Shown here one piece after another: positions 27,265-36,025 of a stretch of DNA of 64,000 bases (position 1 is the first letter of the stretch; every line of letters starts with the position of its first letter). Source of the stretch: Kaistia terrae. Lineage in GTDB: Bacteria; Pseudomonadota; Alphaproteobacteria; Rhizobiales; Kaistiaceae. Under the pieces are notes generated by a model. That model had not been told where the DNA came from, searched no databases, and saw only the letters and a program-made list of their open reading frames with translations. Location of the stretch: assembly GCF_026344005.1 (NCBI RefSeq), contig NZ_JAPKNH010000006.1, forward strand, positions 1 to 64,000. Direction: 5' to 3'. The position numbers and the translations under genes are program-made.

Positions 27265-28449
27265 TTAGGCCGCCTTGATGTTGGCCTGCAAAAACTCGTC
27301 GATGCGGGCGATCGCCTTGCGGATGTTTTCCGTCGAGTTGGCGTAGGACAGGCGAATGTAGCCTTCGCCATAAATGCCGAAATCCGGGCCGCCGATCGTC
27401 GCGACGCCGGCCTGCTCCAGCAGCGCCGAGGCCAGCGGCTTGGCCTTCCAGCCCGTCGCCTTGATGTTCGGGAACGCGTAGAACGCGCCCTTCGGCGTCG
27501 CGCAGGTGATGCCCGACAGCTTGTTCATCTCCTCGACAACGACGGCGCGGCGACGGTCGAATTCGGCGACCATGGCATGCACCGCATCCTGCGGGCCGGT
27601 GAGGGCTGCGAGGCCGGCGAACTGCGCCGGGGCGTTGACGCAGGACCAGCAATTGACCGCCAGCTTGCGCACCTTGTCGACCAGCGCCGTCGGCCAGACC
27701 GAATAGCCCATGCGCCAGCCGGTCATGGCATAGGTCTTCGACCAGCCGTCGAGCAGGATGACGCGGTCGCGGATCTCCGGATAGGACAGCAGCGACGTGT
27801 GCTCCAGCCCGTCATAGATCATCTGTCCGTAGATCTCGTCCGACAGGATCGCGACATTGGGCCACTTGGCGAGGCCGGCGACGAGCTTGTCGATCTCGGC
27901 CTTGGGCGTGACGCCGCCGGTCGGGTTGGCGGGTGAATTCAGGATGATCAGGCGGGTCTGCGGCGTGATCAGCGCCAGCGTTTCCTCGGCCGAGAAGGCG
28001 AAGGCGTTTTCCTCGCGGATCGGCACGGCGATCGGATTGGCGCCGGTGAACTCGATCATCGAGCGATAGATCGGGAAGCCGGGATCGGGATAGAGGATGT
28101 CGGCGCCAGGTTCACCGAACATCAGGATCGCCGCGAACATCGTCACCTTGCCGCCCGGAACCACCACGACATTGTCGGGCGAGATCGGCGCGCCGGTGCG
28201 CTTCGAGACATCGGCGGCGACGGCTTCGCGCAGCGGCAGGATGCCGGTCGCGGGCGTATAGCCGTGCTCGCCGTCGCGCAGCGCCTTCACGGCCGCCTCG
28301 ACGATGTGCTCCGGGGTTTTGAAATCCGGCTGGCCGATGCCGAGATTAATGATGTCGCGCCCCTGACGGGCGAGATCGGTGGCGCGGGCGAGCACCGCGA
28401 ATGCGTTCTCTTCGCCGATGCGGTCGAAGTTGGCGACTGTCTGGAACAT
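27265..28449 (-). CDS. PLP-dependent aminotransferase, class I/II (aspartate aminotransferase family)
   Basis: Fold-type I aminotransferase of 394 aa. The PLP Lys is in GWSKTYAMTGWRMGY (near residue 235). Family residues NSPANPTGG (near 170) and the Asp/Tyr pair in ILSDEIYGQM are present, as is the N-terminal LGIGQPDFKTPEHI. Similar proteins include aspartate, aromatic and branched-chain aminotransferases; substrate is not resolvable here. It is transcribed divergently from the xylonate-dehydratase-like gene with a 136-bp shared region. Confidence 0.9.
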   Translation of the reverse strand: MFQTVANFDRIGEENAFAVLARATDLARQGRDIINLGIGQPDFKTPEHIVEAAVKALRDGEHGYTPATGILPLREAVAADVSKRTGAPISPDNVVVVPGGKVTMFAAILMFGEPGADILYPDPGFPIYRSMIEFTGANPIAVPIREENAFAFSAEETLALITPQTRLIILNSPANPTGGVTPKAEIDKLVAGLAKWPNVAILSDEIYGQMIYDGLEHTSLLSYPEIRDRVILLDGWSKTYAMTGWRMGYSVWPTALVDKVRKLAVNCWSCVNAPAQFAGLAALTGPQDAVHAMVAEFDRRRAVVVEEMNKLSGITCATPKGAFYAFPNIKATGWKAKPLASALLEQAGVATIGGPDFGIYGEGYIRLSYANSTENIRKAIARIDEFLQANIKAA

Positions 28450-28585
28450 ATGTAGCCTCCCTGGGTATGTCCTTGCGGCGGCTGATTTTGTTGCGCGCCG
28501 GGATCAGACGATCCTTGATTTCGTATGATGTTTCAGCGCATCCTCAGGCCAAAATCAAATCCGATTTTCCGGGAGCCCTCTTATC

Positions 28586-30382
28586 ATGTCGTCCAACACG
28601 CCGCTCAAGCTTCGTTCGCAGTCCTGGTTCGATAATCCGGGCAATCCCGGAATGACAGCGCTCTACATGGAGCGCTATCTGAACTATGGCCTGACGCGCA
28701 AGGAACTGCAGTCGGGCAAGCCGATCATCGGCATCGCCCAGACCGGTTCCGACCTGTCGCCGTGCAACCGTCACCACCTGGTGCTGGCCGAGCGCGTTCG
28801 CGAAGGCGTGCGGGAAGCCGGCGGCCTCGTCATGGAATTCCCGGTTCACCCGATCCAGGAAACCGGCAAGCGCCCGGGTGCGGCACTCGACCGCAACCTG
28901 GCCTATCTCGGCCTGGTCGAGCTGCTCTACGGCTACCCGCTCGACGGCGTCGTGCTGACGATCGGCTGCGACAAGACCACGCCGGCCTGCCTGATGGCCG
29001 CCGCCACTGTCAACATCCCGGCGATCGCGCTGTCGGTCGGCCCGATGCTGAACGGCTGGTACAAGGGCGAGCGCACCGGCTCCGGCACCGTCGTCTGGAA
29101 GCAGCGCGAGCGCCTGGCCGCCGGCGAGATCGACTATGAAGAGTTCATGGAGATCGTCGCCTCGTCCGCGCCGTCGACCGGCTATTGCAACACGATGGGC
29201 ACGGCTTCGACGATGAACTCGCTGGCCGAGGCTCTCGGCATGCAGCTGCCCGGTTCGGCAGCCATTCCCGCGCCCTATCGCGAGCGCCAGCAGATCGCCT
29301 ACGAGACCGGCAAGCGCGCCGTCGAGATGGTTTGGGAAGACCTGAAGCCTTCCGACATCATCACCCGCGAAGCGATCGAGAACGCCATCGTCGTCAATTC
29401 GGCGATCGGCGGCTCGACCAATGCGCCGATCCACATCAACGCCATCGCCCGCCACATCGGCGTCGAGGTCTCGGTCGATGATTGGCAGACCGTCGGCCAC
29501 AAGGTGCCGCTGCTGGTCAACCTGCAGCCGGCCGGCAAGTATCTCGGCGAAGACTTCCAGCATGCCGGCGGCGTCCCCGCCGTCGTCTCCGAGCTGATGA
29601 AGCACGGCCTCATCCATGAGAATGCGATGACCGTCAACGGCAAGACGATGGGCGACAACTGCCGCAAGGCCGAGATCGAGCTGCCGGACGTCATCCGCAC
29701 CTTCGATACGGCGCTGGTGCAGGACGCCGGCTTCATCGTGCTGCGCGGCAACCTGTTCGACAGCGCCATCATGAAGACCAGCGTGATCTCGAAGGAATTC
29801 CGCGATCGCTACCTGTCGAACCCCAGCGATCCGGAAGCCTTCGAAGGTCGCGCGATCGTGTTCGAGGGTCCCGAGGACTACCACGACCGCCTCGACGATC
29901 CGTCGCTCGAGATCGACGAGAACTGCATCCTGTTCATCCGCGGCACCGGCCCGATCGGCTATCCGGGTGCGGCCGAAGTCGTGAACATGCAGCCGCCGGC
30001 AGCGCTCATCAAGCGCGGCATCCTCTCGCTGCCCTGCATCGGCGATGGTCGCCAGTCGGGCACGTCGGGTTCGCCGTCGATCCTCAACGCATCGCCGGAA
30101 GCCGCCGCTGGCGGCGGTCTCGCGCTGCTGAAGATGAACGATCGTGTCCGCGTCGACCTGAACAAGGGCTCGGCCAACATCCTGATCTCGGATGAGGATC
30201 TGGCCAAGCGTCGCACCGAGCTCAACGCGACCGGCGGCTTCCCGATCCCGCCGAGCCAGACGCCTTGGCAGGAAATCCAGCGCGCCATGACCGACCAGCT
30301 GGCCGACGGCATGGTCCTGAAGCCCGCGGTCAAGTACCAGAAGGTCCACCAGACCTACGGTATCCCGCGCGACAACCACTAA
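28586..30382 (+). CDS. IlvD/Edd-family sugar-acid dehydratase, D-xylonate dehydratase-like
   Basis: Fe-S dehydratase of 598 aa. From memory of family members it resembles Caulobacter XylD over its whole length, from the [11 protein letters not shown] opening to the PRDNH C-terminus. The three Fe-S cysteines are in SPCN (Cys60), GCDKTTPA (Cys128) and [10 protein letters not shown] (Cys201). It would remove water from an aldonic acid to give a 2-keto-3-deoxy acid, linking with the KDPG-type aldolase upstream. L-arabinonate or another aldonate is also possible. Monocistronic, with a terminator after it. Confidence 0.85.
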   Translation: MSSNTPLKLRSQSWFDNPGNPGMTALYMERYLNYGLTRKELQSGKPIIGIAQTGSDLSPCNRHHLVLAERVREGVREAGGLVMEFPVHPIQETGKRPGAALDRNLAYLGLVELLYGYPLDGVVLTIGCDKTTPACLMAAATVNIPAIALSVGPMLNGWYKGERTGSGTVVWKQRERLAAGEIDYEEFMEIVASSAPSTGYCNTMGTASTMNSLAEALGMQLPGSAAIPAPYRERQQIAYETGKRAVEMVWEDLKPSDIITREAIENAIVVNSAIGGSTNAPIHINAIARHIGVEVSVDDWQTVGHKVPLLVNLQPAGKYLGEDFQHAGGVPAVVSELMKHGLIHENAMTVNGKTMGDNCRKAEIELPDVIRTFDTALVQDAGFIVLRGNLFDSAIMKTSVISKEFRDRYLSNPSDPEAFEGRAIVFEGPEDYHDRLDDPSLEIDENCILFIRGTGPIGYPGAAEVVNMQPPAALIKRGILSLPCIGDGRQSGTSGSPSILNASPEAAAGGGLALLKMNDRVRVDLNKGSANILISDEDLAKRRTELNATGGFPIPPSQTPWQEIQRAMTDQLADGMVLKPAVKYQKVHQTYGIPRDNH

Positions 30383-30390
30383 GGACTTCG

Positions 30391-30422
30391 CCCGGAAGGC
30401 TTCGGCTTTCCGGGAGTTTTCC
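30391..30422 (+). terminator. Intrinsic terminator after the dehydratase gene
   Basis: Ten-bp stem CCCGGAAGGC/GCTTTCCGGG with one G-U pair and a stable TTCG tetraloop, followed by AGTTTTCCCC, nine bases after the stop codon. Confidence 0.88.
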
Positions 30423-30488
30423 CCTCTGCTCATGACCGGCCTCGCGGCCGGTCATGTCGTATCCGGGCGGGCGCCAGAGCGTCTCGCT

Positions 30489-31105
30489 GGATCCTCCTTC
30501 GAGGCTTCGCTTCCGCGAAGCACCTCAGGATGATGGCGGAGGCGGTTGATCGGACGTTGAAGCCTTGCGGGCCGTGCCTCCGAAACTCGACCATCATCCT
30601 GAGGCGCCCGGCACAGCCGGGCCTGGAAGGAGGGGCCAGGGAACTCCACGGGGGCCTGCGAACCAGAGAGCCTCGCTGGGTCCTCCTTCGAGGCTTCGCT
30701 CCCGCGAAGCACCTCAGGATGATGGCGGAGGCGGTTGGTCGGTCGTTGAAGCCTTCCGGATGGTACCTCCGAAACTCGATCCTCATCCTGAGGCGCCCGG
30801 CGAAGTCGGGCCTCGAAGGAGGGTCCAGGGAACTCCACGAGGCCTGCGAACCAGAGCGCCTCGCTGGATCTTCCTTCGAGGCTTCGCTTCCGCGAAGCAC
30901 CCCAGGATGATGGCGGAGGCGGTTGGTCGGTCGTTGAAGCCTTCCGGATGGTACCTCCGAAACTCGATCCTCATCCTGAGGTGCCCGGCGAAGCCGGACC
31001 GCGAAGGAGGGTGCAGGGAACTCCACGGGGGCGCCTGCGAACCAGAGCGCCTTGCCGGATCCTCCCGAGGCTTCGCTTCCGCGAAGCACCTCAGGATGAT
31101 GGTGG
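30489..31105. repeat. Expanded family-B (BIME-like) array, seven elements
   Basis: Four subtype-II elements in reverse orientation (about 30489, 30675, 30865 and 31055) alternate with three subtype-I elements in forward orientation (about 30588, 30775 and 30960). The repeating unit is about 185-190 bp and includes a shared spacer: the segments beginning GGCGGAGGCGGTT and AACTCCACG recur. Repeat copies differ by a few bases each. Open frames across it are repeat translations, not genes. Confidence 0.85.
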
Positions 31106-31229
31106 AGGCGGTTGATCGATCTCGAAGGCTCCGTTTCGCGCGGGGCTTCGCTTCAACAGGTGATGGACGCGATTCCATCGCGCGGGATATTGCCGTAAAT
31201 ACCCCCTTTCCCATTCAACGGAGGTTTCC

Positions 31230-31523
31230 TTGCCCCATCTCAGGATTGCCCTGGAAGGCATTGGCGAGCATTTCTGGCTCGTGCCGGACAACAAGCCGGC
31301 CATTTCGATCGAGCCCGACGATCTGGAGCTTTCCGACGATCTGCTCGACCGGATCGAGGCCTGGAGCGACACGTTCGACGCCATCCTCGACCCCGTCGAT
31401 CCGAAATCGTCGCAGTTTCCGACGCCCGAGGCTGAAATCGTCTGGCGCGCCGAGGGCCACGCCATCGCCGCCGCCATCCGCGCCGAGCTTGGTGATGAGT
31501 GGGAAGTCGAGGCGCGTTTCTGA
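31230..31523 (+). CDS. Hypothetical small acidic protein
   Basis: I do not recognise the family. The 97-aa product is strongly acidic (clusters such as IEPDDLELSDDLLDRIE and DAILDPVDP) with an even hydrophobic spacing, suggesting a compact soluble alpha/beta protein. No signal peptide. The start is TTG 31230, with GGAGG six bases upstream. It lies just after the family-B array and 13 bp before a second small gene, so the two are probably co-transcribed. Confidence 0.7.
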   Translation: MPHLRIALEGIGEHFWLVPDNKPAISIEPDDLELSDDLLDRIEAWSDTFDAILDPVDPKSSQFPTPEAEIVWRAEGHAIAAAIRAELGDEWEVEARF

Positions 31524-31536
31524 CGAGGGAGCGACA

Positions 31537-31716
31537 ATGAGCAAGCTCAACCGTGCCTGGCATGACGCCCATCCGATGCCGGCCAATCCGACGCTGGACC
31601 AGCGCGTCGAGTGGCATCTTGCCCACACCGTCCATTGCGGTTGCCGGCCGATTCCCCGTCTCGTGCTCGAAGAACTCGCGCGACGCGGAATAGAGCCGCC
31701 GTCGCCCGCGAACTGA
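31537..31716 (+). CDS. Hypothetical 59-aa protein with a Cys-Gly-Cys motif
   Basis: Short basic protein starting at ATG 31537 behind GAGGGAG. The central segment WHLAHTVHCGCRPIP holds two Cys and two His close together, compatible with binding one metal ion or a redox role. The remainder is helical. I do not recognise a named family, though the spacing from the preceding gene suggests an operon. Codon use fits the neighbours. Confidence 0.68.
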   Translation: MSKLNRAWHDAHPMPANPTLDQRVEWHLAHTVHCGCRPIPRLVLEELARRGIEPPSPAN

Positions 31717-31781
31717 ACCGCATCCCGTCGACATCGCGTGCCTGATCGCTAAGATCGCTATCGTCGAGGATGAGGGCTGAC

Positions 31782-32615
31782 ATGACATCGCTATCCGAAC
31801 GGCGCGCTGCGTTTCGCCAACTGCATCAAGCCGGCAGCTTCGTCATCCCCAATCCCTGGGACGTCGGCAGCGCGCGGCTTCTGGCGGGGTTGGATTTCAA
31901 GGCCCTGGCGACTACCTCGGGCGGCTTCGCCTTCAGCCGTGGCCTGCCGGACGGCGCCGTGTCGCGCGACGCGATGCTGGCGCATGTCGCCGATATCGTC
32001 GAGGCCACCGAACTTCCCGTGAACGCCGATTTCGCCAACGCCTTTGCCGATGACGCGGAAGGCGTCGCCACCAATGTCAGCCTCTGCGTCGATACAGGGG
32101 TCGCCGGCCTCTCCGTCGAGGACATGGCGTCCGATCGTTCCCTCTATGCGTTCGACCATGCCGTCGACCGCATCCGAGCCGCGCGTGCCGCCATCGACGC
32201 GTCGCGGCAGGACGTGCTGCTGACGGCGCGCAGCGAGGCGCTGCTGGTGGGTCACCCCGATGCGCTGAACGAAGCCTGCCGTCGCATCGCCGCCTTTGCC
32301 GAGGCGGGCGCCGATGTGCTGTTCGTGCCGGGCAAGCTCGATGCCGCCGCCACCGCCGCCGTGCTGGCGGCCGCGGGCGGCAAGCCGATCAACGTCATCG
32401 CGCTCGATCCGGCCCAGCCGATCGCCGAGATCGCAGCCCGGGGCGTGCGCCGCATCTCGCTCGCCACCGCGCTCGCCCGCGCCGCCTATGGCGGTTTCCT
32501 GCGCCTGGCGCGCGAGGTGGCTGGCGCCGGTACGCTGACCGAGCTCGCCCATGCCGAGCCGGGCGCCGAACTGAACCGCGTCTTCGCCCCCTTTGCCAGA
32601 GGCTCCCAATCATGA
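31782..32615 (+). CDS. Isocitrate lyase / PEP mutase family protein (oxaloacetate decarboxylase-like)
   Basis: TIM-barrel enzyme of 277 aa in the isocitrate lyase/PEP mutase superfamily. Family landmarks are NPWDVGSARLL (near 20), TTSGGFAFSRG, the metal-binding Asp in PVNADFANAF, and VAGLSVEDMAS. It lacks the KKCGH-type catalytic loop of true isocitrate lyases, so a phosphonomutase-like or 2-methylisocitrate/oxaloacetate-cleaving role is more likely. ATG 31782 follows GAGGGCTGAC; ATG 31770 is the alternative. It overlaps the next acetyltransferase gene by four bases. Confidence 0.82.
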   Translation: MTSLSERRAAFRQLHQAGSFVIPNPWDVGSARLLAGLDFKALATTSGGFAFSRGLPDGAVSRDAMLAHVADIVEATELPVNADFANAFADDAEGVATNVSLCVDTGVAGLSVEDMASDRSLYAFDHAVDRIRAARAAIDASRQDVLLTARSEALLVGHPDALNEACRRIAAFAEAGADVLFVPGKLDAAATAAVLAAAGGKPINVIALDPAQPIAEIAARGVRRISLATALARAAYGGFLRLAREVAGAGTLTELAHAEPGAELNRVFAPFARGSQS

Positions 32616-33316
32616 CGTCGCCTGAAGCCTATCCCGTCGGCGCGCTTGTCGATCCGACCCCGGCGCCGCGACCCCAGCGCGTGTCCCTCGAGGGACGCCA
32701 TGTCCGGATCGTGCCGTTCGATCTCGCAGCCCATGGCCGGGAGATTTTCGACGCGTCGAGCGGAGCGGAGAATGACGGGCTCTGGGCCTATATGGGGAAC
32801 GGGCCTTTTGCCGATTTCGAGACTTTTTCGGCCTATTACGCGGAAGCCGCGAAGAAGGAAGATCCGCTTCTCTTCGCCATTCTCGACAAGAACAGCGGCC
32901 GCGCGGTCGGCCATGCCACTTATCTGCGGATCGCGCCGCAGGATCGCGCCATCGAGGTCGGCAACATCCTCTATACGCCGTTGATGCAGCGCACGATCGG
33001 CGCGACCGAGGCGATGTATCTGATGGCCCGCCACGCCTTCGAGGATCTCGGCTATCGGCGCTACGAGTGGAAGTGCAACGACCTCAACGCGCCGTCGCGT
33101 CGCGCCGCGCAGCGCTATGGCTTTCACTTCGAGGGCATTTTTCGCCAGCACATGATCATCAAGGGCCGCAATCGCGACACGGCCTGGTTCGCCATGCTCG
33201 ATAGCGACTGGCCGCGCGTGAAAGCGGCATTTGAAGCCTGGCTCGATCCGGCCAATTTCGACGCCCAGGGCAAGCAGAAGTCGCGCCTCGACGGTTCGGT
33301 GGAGATGGCGTCGTGA
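32612..33316 (+). CDS. GNAT-family N-acetyltransferase, RimJ/RimL-like
   Basis: Acetyl-CoA-dependent acetyltransferase of 234 aa. The GNAT fold is seen from the N-terminal strand GRHVRIVPFDL. Next comes the strand-helix EVGNILYTPLMQRTIGATEAMYLM, where CoA binding is expected, and then the RimJ/L-type C-terminal segment ALNAPSRR/AAQRYGFHFEGIFR. Homologues acetylate ribosomal-protein N-termini or small amines. It is the middle gene of three joined by ATGA and GTGA overlaps. Confidence 0.85.
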   Translation: MTSPEAYPVGALVDPTPAPRPQRVSLEGRHVRIVPFDLAAHGREIFDASSGAENDGLWAYMGNGPFADFETFSAYYAEAAKKEDPLLFAILDKNSGRAVGHATYLRIAPQDRAIEVGNILYTPLMQRTIGATEAMYLMARHAFEDLGYRRYEWKCNDLNAPSRRAAQRYGFHFEGIFRQHMIIKGRNRDTAWFAMLDSDWPRVKAAFEAWLDPANFDAQGKQKSRLDGSVEMAS

Positions 33317-33768
33317 GCCAACCGCCGCCGCGTCGCGGTGGCCCGGACGATCGCGCCGTCATCGAAGCGTTGCAGCAGGCCGCGTATGCGCGCAACCGCG
33401 AGCAACTCGGCGTCGAGCCACTGCCGCTTCTGGCCGATTATGCGAGCCTGTTGGCCAGCCATGAATTCTGGTTGCTCGATGGTGCCGCCGCGCCGAGGGG
33501 GCTGCTGGTCCTGGAAAAGCGGCCGAAGGATCTGTTGATCTGGAGCGTCGCCGCCTCGCCGGTGGCGCAGGGGCAGGGCGTCGGTACCCGGCTGCTGGAT
33601 TTCGCCGAGGTGCGCGCCCGGCAGTTGAACCGCTCGACGCTTCGGCTCTATACGGGCGAAAAGCTCATTCGGAACATCGCCTGGTATGAGCGACACGGAT
33701 ACGCAGTCGAAGAGCGGGAGGTGCTCGCCGATCGCGTCCTCATCCACATGGTCAAGACGATCAGCTGA
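33313..33768 (+). CDS. GNAT-family N-acetyltransferase
   Basis: Compact 151-aa GNAT enzyme. VAQGQGVGTRLLDFAE near 92 is the acetyl-CoA pyrophosphate loop (Q/R-x-x-G-x-G/A), and RLYTGEKLIRNIAWYERHGYA is the conserved C-terminal part. The GTG start overlaps the previous gene's stop (GTGA). Substrate unknown. With the two preceding genes it forms a tightly coupled operon of uncertain purpose. Confidence 0.85.
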   Translation: MSQPPPRRGGPDDRAVIEALQQAAYARNREQLGVEPLPLLADYASLLASHEFWLLDGAAAPRGLLVLEKRPKDLLIWSVAASPVAQGQGVGTRLLDFAEVRARQLNRSTLRLYTGEKLIRNIAWYERHGYAVEEREVLADRVLIHMVKTIS

Positions 33769-33792
33769 CAGATAAGTAACGGGAGGAATTTC

Positions 33793-34548
33793 ATGACGGG
33801 ACGTCTTACGGGCAAGCGCGCCTTTCTCACGGCGGCAGGAGCCGGCATCGGCCACGCCACCGCGCTCGCCTTCGCGGCCGAGGGCGCTTATGTCATCGCC
33901 ACGGATCTGAAGCCGGAGCTGATGGCCAATCTGAAGGCTGGCGGCGTTGCCGAGACACATGCGCTCGACGTGCGCTCGACGGCGGCGGTCGATGCTCTCG
34001 CAAGCCAGGTCGGGCCGGTCGACATTCTCTTCAACTGCGCCGGCTTCGTGCATCACGGCACCGTCGGGACGACGTCGGACGAGGACTGGGATCTCTCCTT
34101 CGACATCAACGCCAAGGCGATGCACCGCACGATCCGCGCCTTCCTGCCGGGCATGCTGGCAAAGAGCGACGGCTCGATCATCAACATTTCCTCCGGCGCC
34201 AGCTCGGTGCGCGGTATTCCGAACCGCTATGCCTATGGCGCGTCGAAGGCCGCCGTCGTCGGCCTGACCAAGGCGGTCGCCGCCGATTATATCCGCCAGG
34301 GTATCCGTGCGAATTCGATCGCGCCGGGGACGATCCAGTCGCCGTCGCTTGATGGCCGCATCGAGGAGCAGGCGGAGAAGCAGGGCAAGACGGTGGAAGA
34401 GATCCGCCAACAGTTCATCGACCGCCAGCCGATGGGCCGTCTCGGCACGGCCGAGGAAATCGCCTCGCTGGCGATCTACCTGGCTTCGGATGAATCCCGC
34501 TACACGACGGGTCAGGTTTACCTGTCGGACGGCGGCTTCTCGCTGTAA
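33793..34548 (+). CDS. SDR-family oxidoreductase
   Basis: Classical short-chain dehydrogenase of 251 aa. The cofactor motif is TAAGAGIGHATA (near 13), with Asp in ATDLKPE implying preference for NAD+. NCAG follows near 80, then the catalytic Ser in NISSGASSV and YGASK. The C-terminus SDGGFSL is typical. The sequence resembles the 2-keto-3-deoxy-L-fuconate dehydrogenase / DHRS6 group, so a sugar-acid or hydroxybutyrate substrate is possible. It starts 24 bp after the acetyltransferase gene behind GGGAGGA. Confidence 0.9.
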   Translation: MTGRLTGKRAFLTAAGAGIGHATALAFAAEGAYVIATDLKPELMANLKAGGVAETHALDVRSTAAVDALASQVGPVDILFNCAGFVHHGTVGTTSDEDWDLSFDINAKAMHRTIRAFLPGMLAKSDGSIINISSGASSVRGIPNRYAYGASKAAVVGLTKAVAADYIRQGIRANSIAPGTIQSPSLDGRIEEQAEKQGKTVEEIRQQFIDRQPMGRLGTAEEIASLAIYLASDESRYTTGQVYLSDGGFSL

Positions 34549-34576
34549 TTCTGGTGGTTTGTTGGGTGGGGCAGAA

Positions 34577-34785
34577 GACCCTCACCCCAACCCTCTCCCG
34601 CACGCGGGAGAGGGAGCGGTTGAATCTAGAGTAAGACCCACTGGGTCGATTCCGACTTTTCACCTCTCCCTCAGGGAGAGGTCGGCTCGAAGAGCCGGGT
34701 GAGGGTTTAGGGAACCATCCGGTGAGGCCGTAAACCCTCACCCGCGCCTGCGGCCGTCGACCTCTCCCTCAGGGAGAGGTGAAGA
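34577..34785. repeat. Family-A REP-like cluster, three elements
   Basis: A CCCTCACCCC..CTCTCCCGC/GCGGGAGAG element lies at 34577-34612. CACCTCTCCCTC..GGGTGAGGGTTTA follows at 34661-34710, with its reversed counterpart at 34733-34785. They fill the gap between the SDR gene and convergent kpsF. Confidence 0.75.
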
Positions 34786-34814
34786 AGGATGCTCCAAAGC
34801 AGATTGATCTTGCT

Positions 34815-35813
34815 CTAGACGACGCCGATGCGCAGCAGGTCGTGCATGTGCAGCACGCCGACAGGCTTGCGGCCCTCGACGACGAAGAGAACCGTGATCT
34901 TGGCGCCGTTCAGCCGATCGATCGCCGCGCCGACGAGCATGTCCGGCTGGATGGTCTTGGGCGAGTGGGTCATCACCTCGTCGACCGTGCGCGACAGCAG
35001 CTCCGGCCCGATATGACGGCGAAGATCGCCATCGGTGATCATGCCGATCAGCGCGCCCTCGCCATCGACCACGCCAAGGCAACCGAGTCCCTTCGCCGTC
35101 ATCGTGACGATCGCCTCGGTCATCGGTGCGCCGGAGGCAGCTACCGGCATCGACGCGCCCTTGTGCATGACGTCGCGGACGAAATGCAGGCTGGCGCCCA
35201 GCTTGCCGCCGGGATGGAACATCCGGAAATCCTGCGCCGTGAAGCCGCGCGTCTCCAGCAGCGCGATGGCGAGTGCATCGCCCAGCGCCAGTTGCATCAC
35301 GGCCGAGGTCGTCGGCGCCAGTCCATGCGGACAGGCCTCTTCCGCGCGTGGCAGGAGCAGGACGTGGCTCGCCTGCCGACCAAGCGTGCTTTCGGCGCTG
35401 GAGGTGACGGCGATCAGCGGGGTGCGGAAGCGGCTGGCATATTCGACGACGGCGCGCAGTTCCGCCGTCTCGCCCGACCAGGACAGCGCCAGGATGATGT
35501 CGTCCCGGCCGACCATGCCGAGATCGCCATGGCTCGCTTCGGCGGCATGCACGAAAAAGGCGGGGGTGCCGGTGGACGCGAGCGTCGCGGCGATCTTGAC
35601 GCCGACATGGCCGCTCTTGCCGACGCCGGTGACGACGACGCGGCCGCCATGGGCGCGGATCATGTCCACGACTTCGGCAAAGGGCGCGGCGAGGGGGCCG
35701 GCGAAGGCGGCGGCAAGGGCATCCAGTCCGGCGCGTTCGCTTTCCAGCGTCCGTATCGCCGAGGCTACCGACTGGCTGGCCAGATCCACGCTCGCCTCAT
35801 CCGTAACCGCCAT
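34815..35813 (-). CDS. D-arabinose 5-phosphate isomerase, KpsF/GutQ/KdsD family
   Basis: Isomerase that converts ribulose 5-phosphate to arabinose 5-phosphate for Kdo synthesis in LPS; 332 aa. An N-terminal SIS domain (about 35-170; VVVTGVGKSGHVGVKIAATLASTG carries the sugar-phosphate site) is followed by HPGGKLG near 200. Two CBS domains follow (about 215-265 and 280-330). This is the standard architecture. The gene stands alone, convergent with the SDR gene and divergent from an outer-membrane protein gene. Confidence 0.93.
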   Translation of the reverse strand: MAVTDEASVDLASQSVASAIRTLESERAGLDALAAAFAGPLAAPFAEVVDMIRAHGGRVVVTGVGKSGHVGVKIAATLASTGTPAFFVHAAEASHGDLGMVGRDDIILALSWSGETAELRAVVEYASRFRTPLIAVTSSAESTLGRQASHVLLLPRAEEACPHGLAPTTSAVMQLALGDALAIALLETRGFTAQDFRMFHPGGKLGASLHFVRDVMHKGASMPVAASGAPMTEAIVTMTAKGLGCLGVVDGEGALIGMITDGDLRRHIGPELLSRTVDEVMTHSPKTIQPDMLVGAAIDRLNGAKITVLFVVEGRKPVGVLHMHDLLRIGVV

Positions 35814-36025
35814 TATCCACTCCGCAATCTGTTGATCGGGGGGCTTTTAGCACGCCCCGTCACGACGCGCCGCCTGAAAACGGGAAAGCCGAAAGCGCCT
35901 GAAAAGGAGGAGGCCCGGCCGGGTTCCGAAACCTTCTCTTAACCAAGGGCCTTTACGATTGAGAAACCATGATTGTCGGGAGTTCACCGGCGCGATCTGA
36001 ATTTGAAAGGCCATGGCAGGCGGCA

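Noticed and set aside
30430-31089. Long frames on both strands across the repeat array near 30.5-31.1 kb
   Set aside because: They contain the translated repeat (PSRPGFAGRLRMM-like and its relatives) several times over. They arise from repeat periodicity rather than a protein-coding tandem-repeat gene.
30489-31105. CRISPR-like array
   Set aside because: Units are about 190 bp with similar spacers and alternate in orientation, which does not fit CRISPR repeats of 24-37 bp with unique spacers; no cas genes are nearby.
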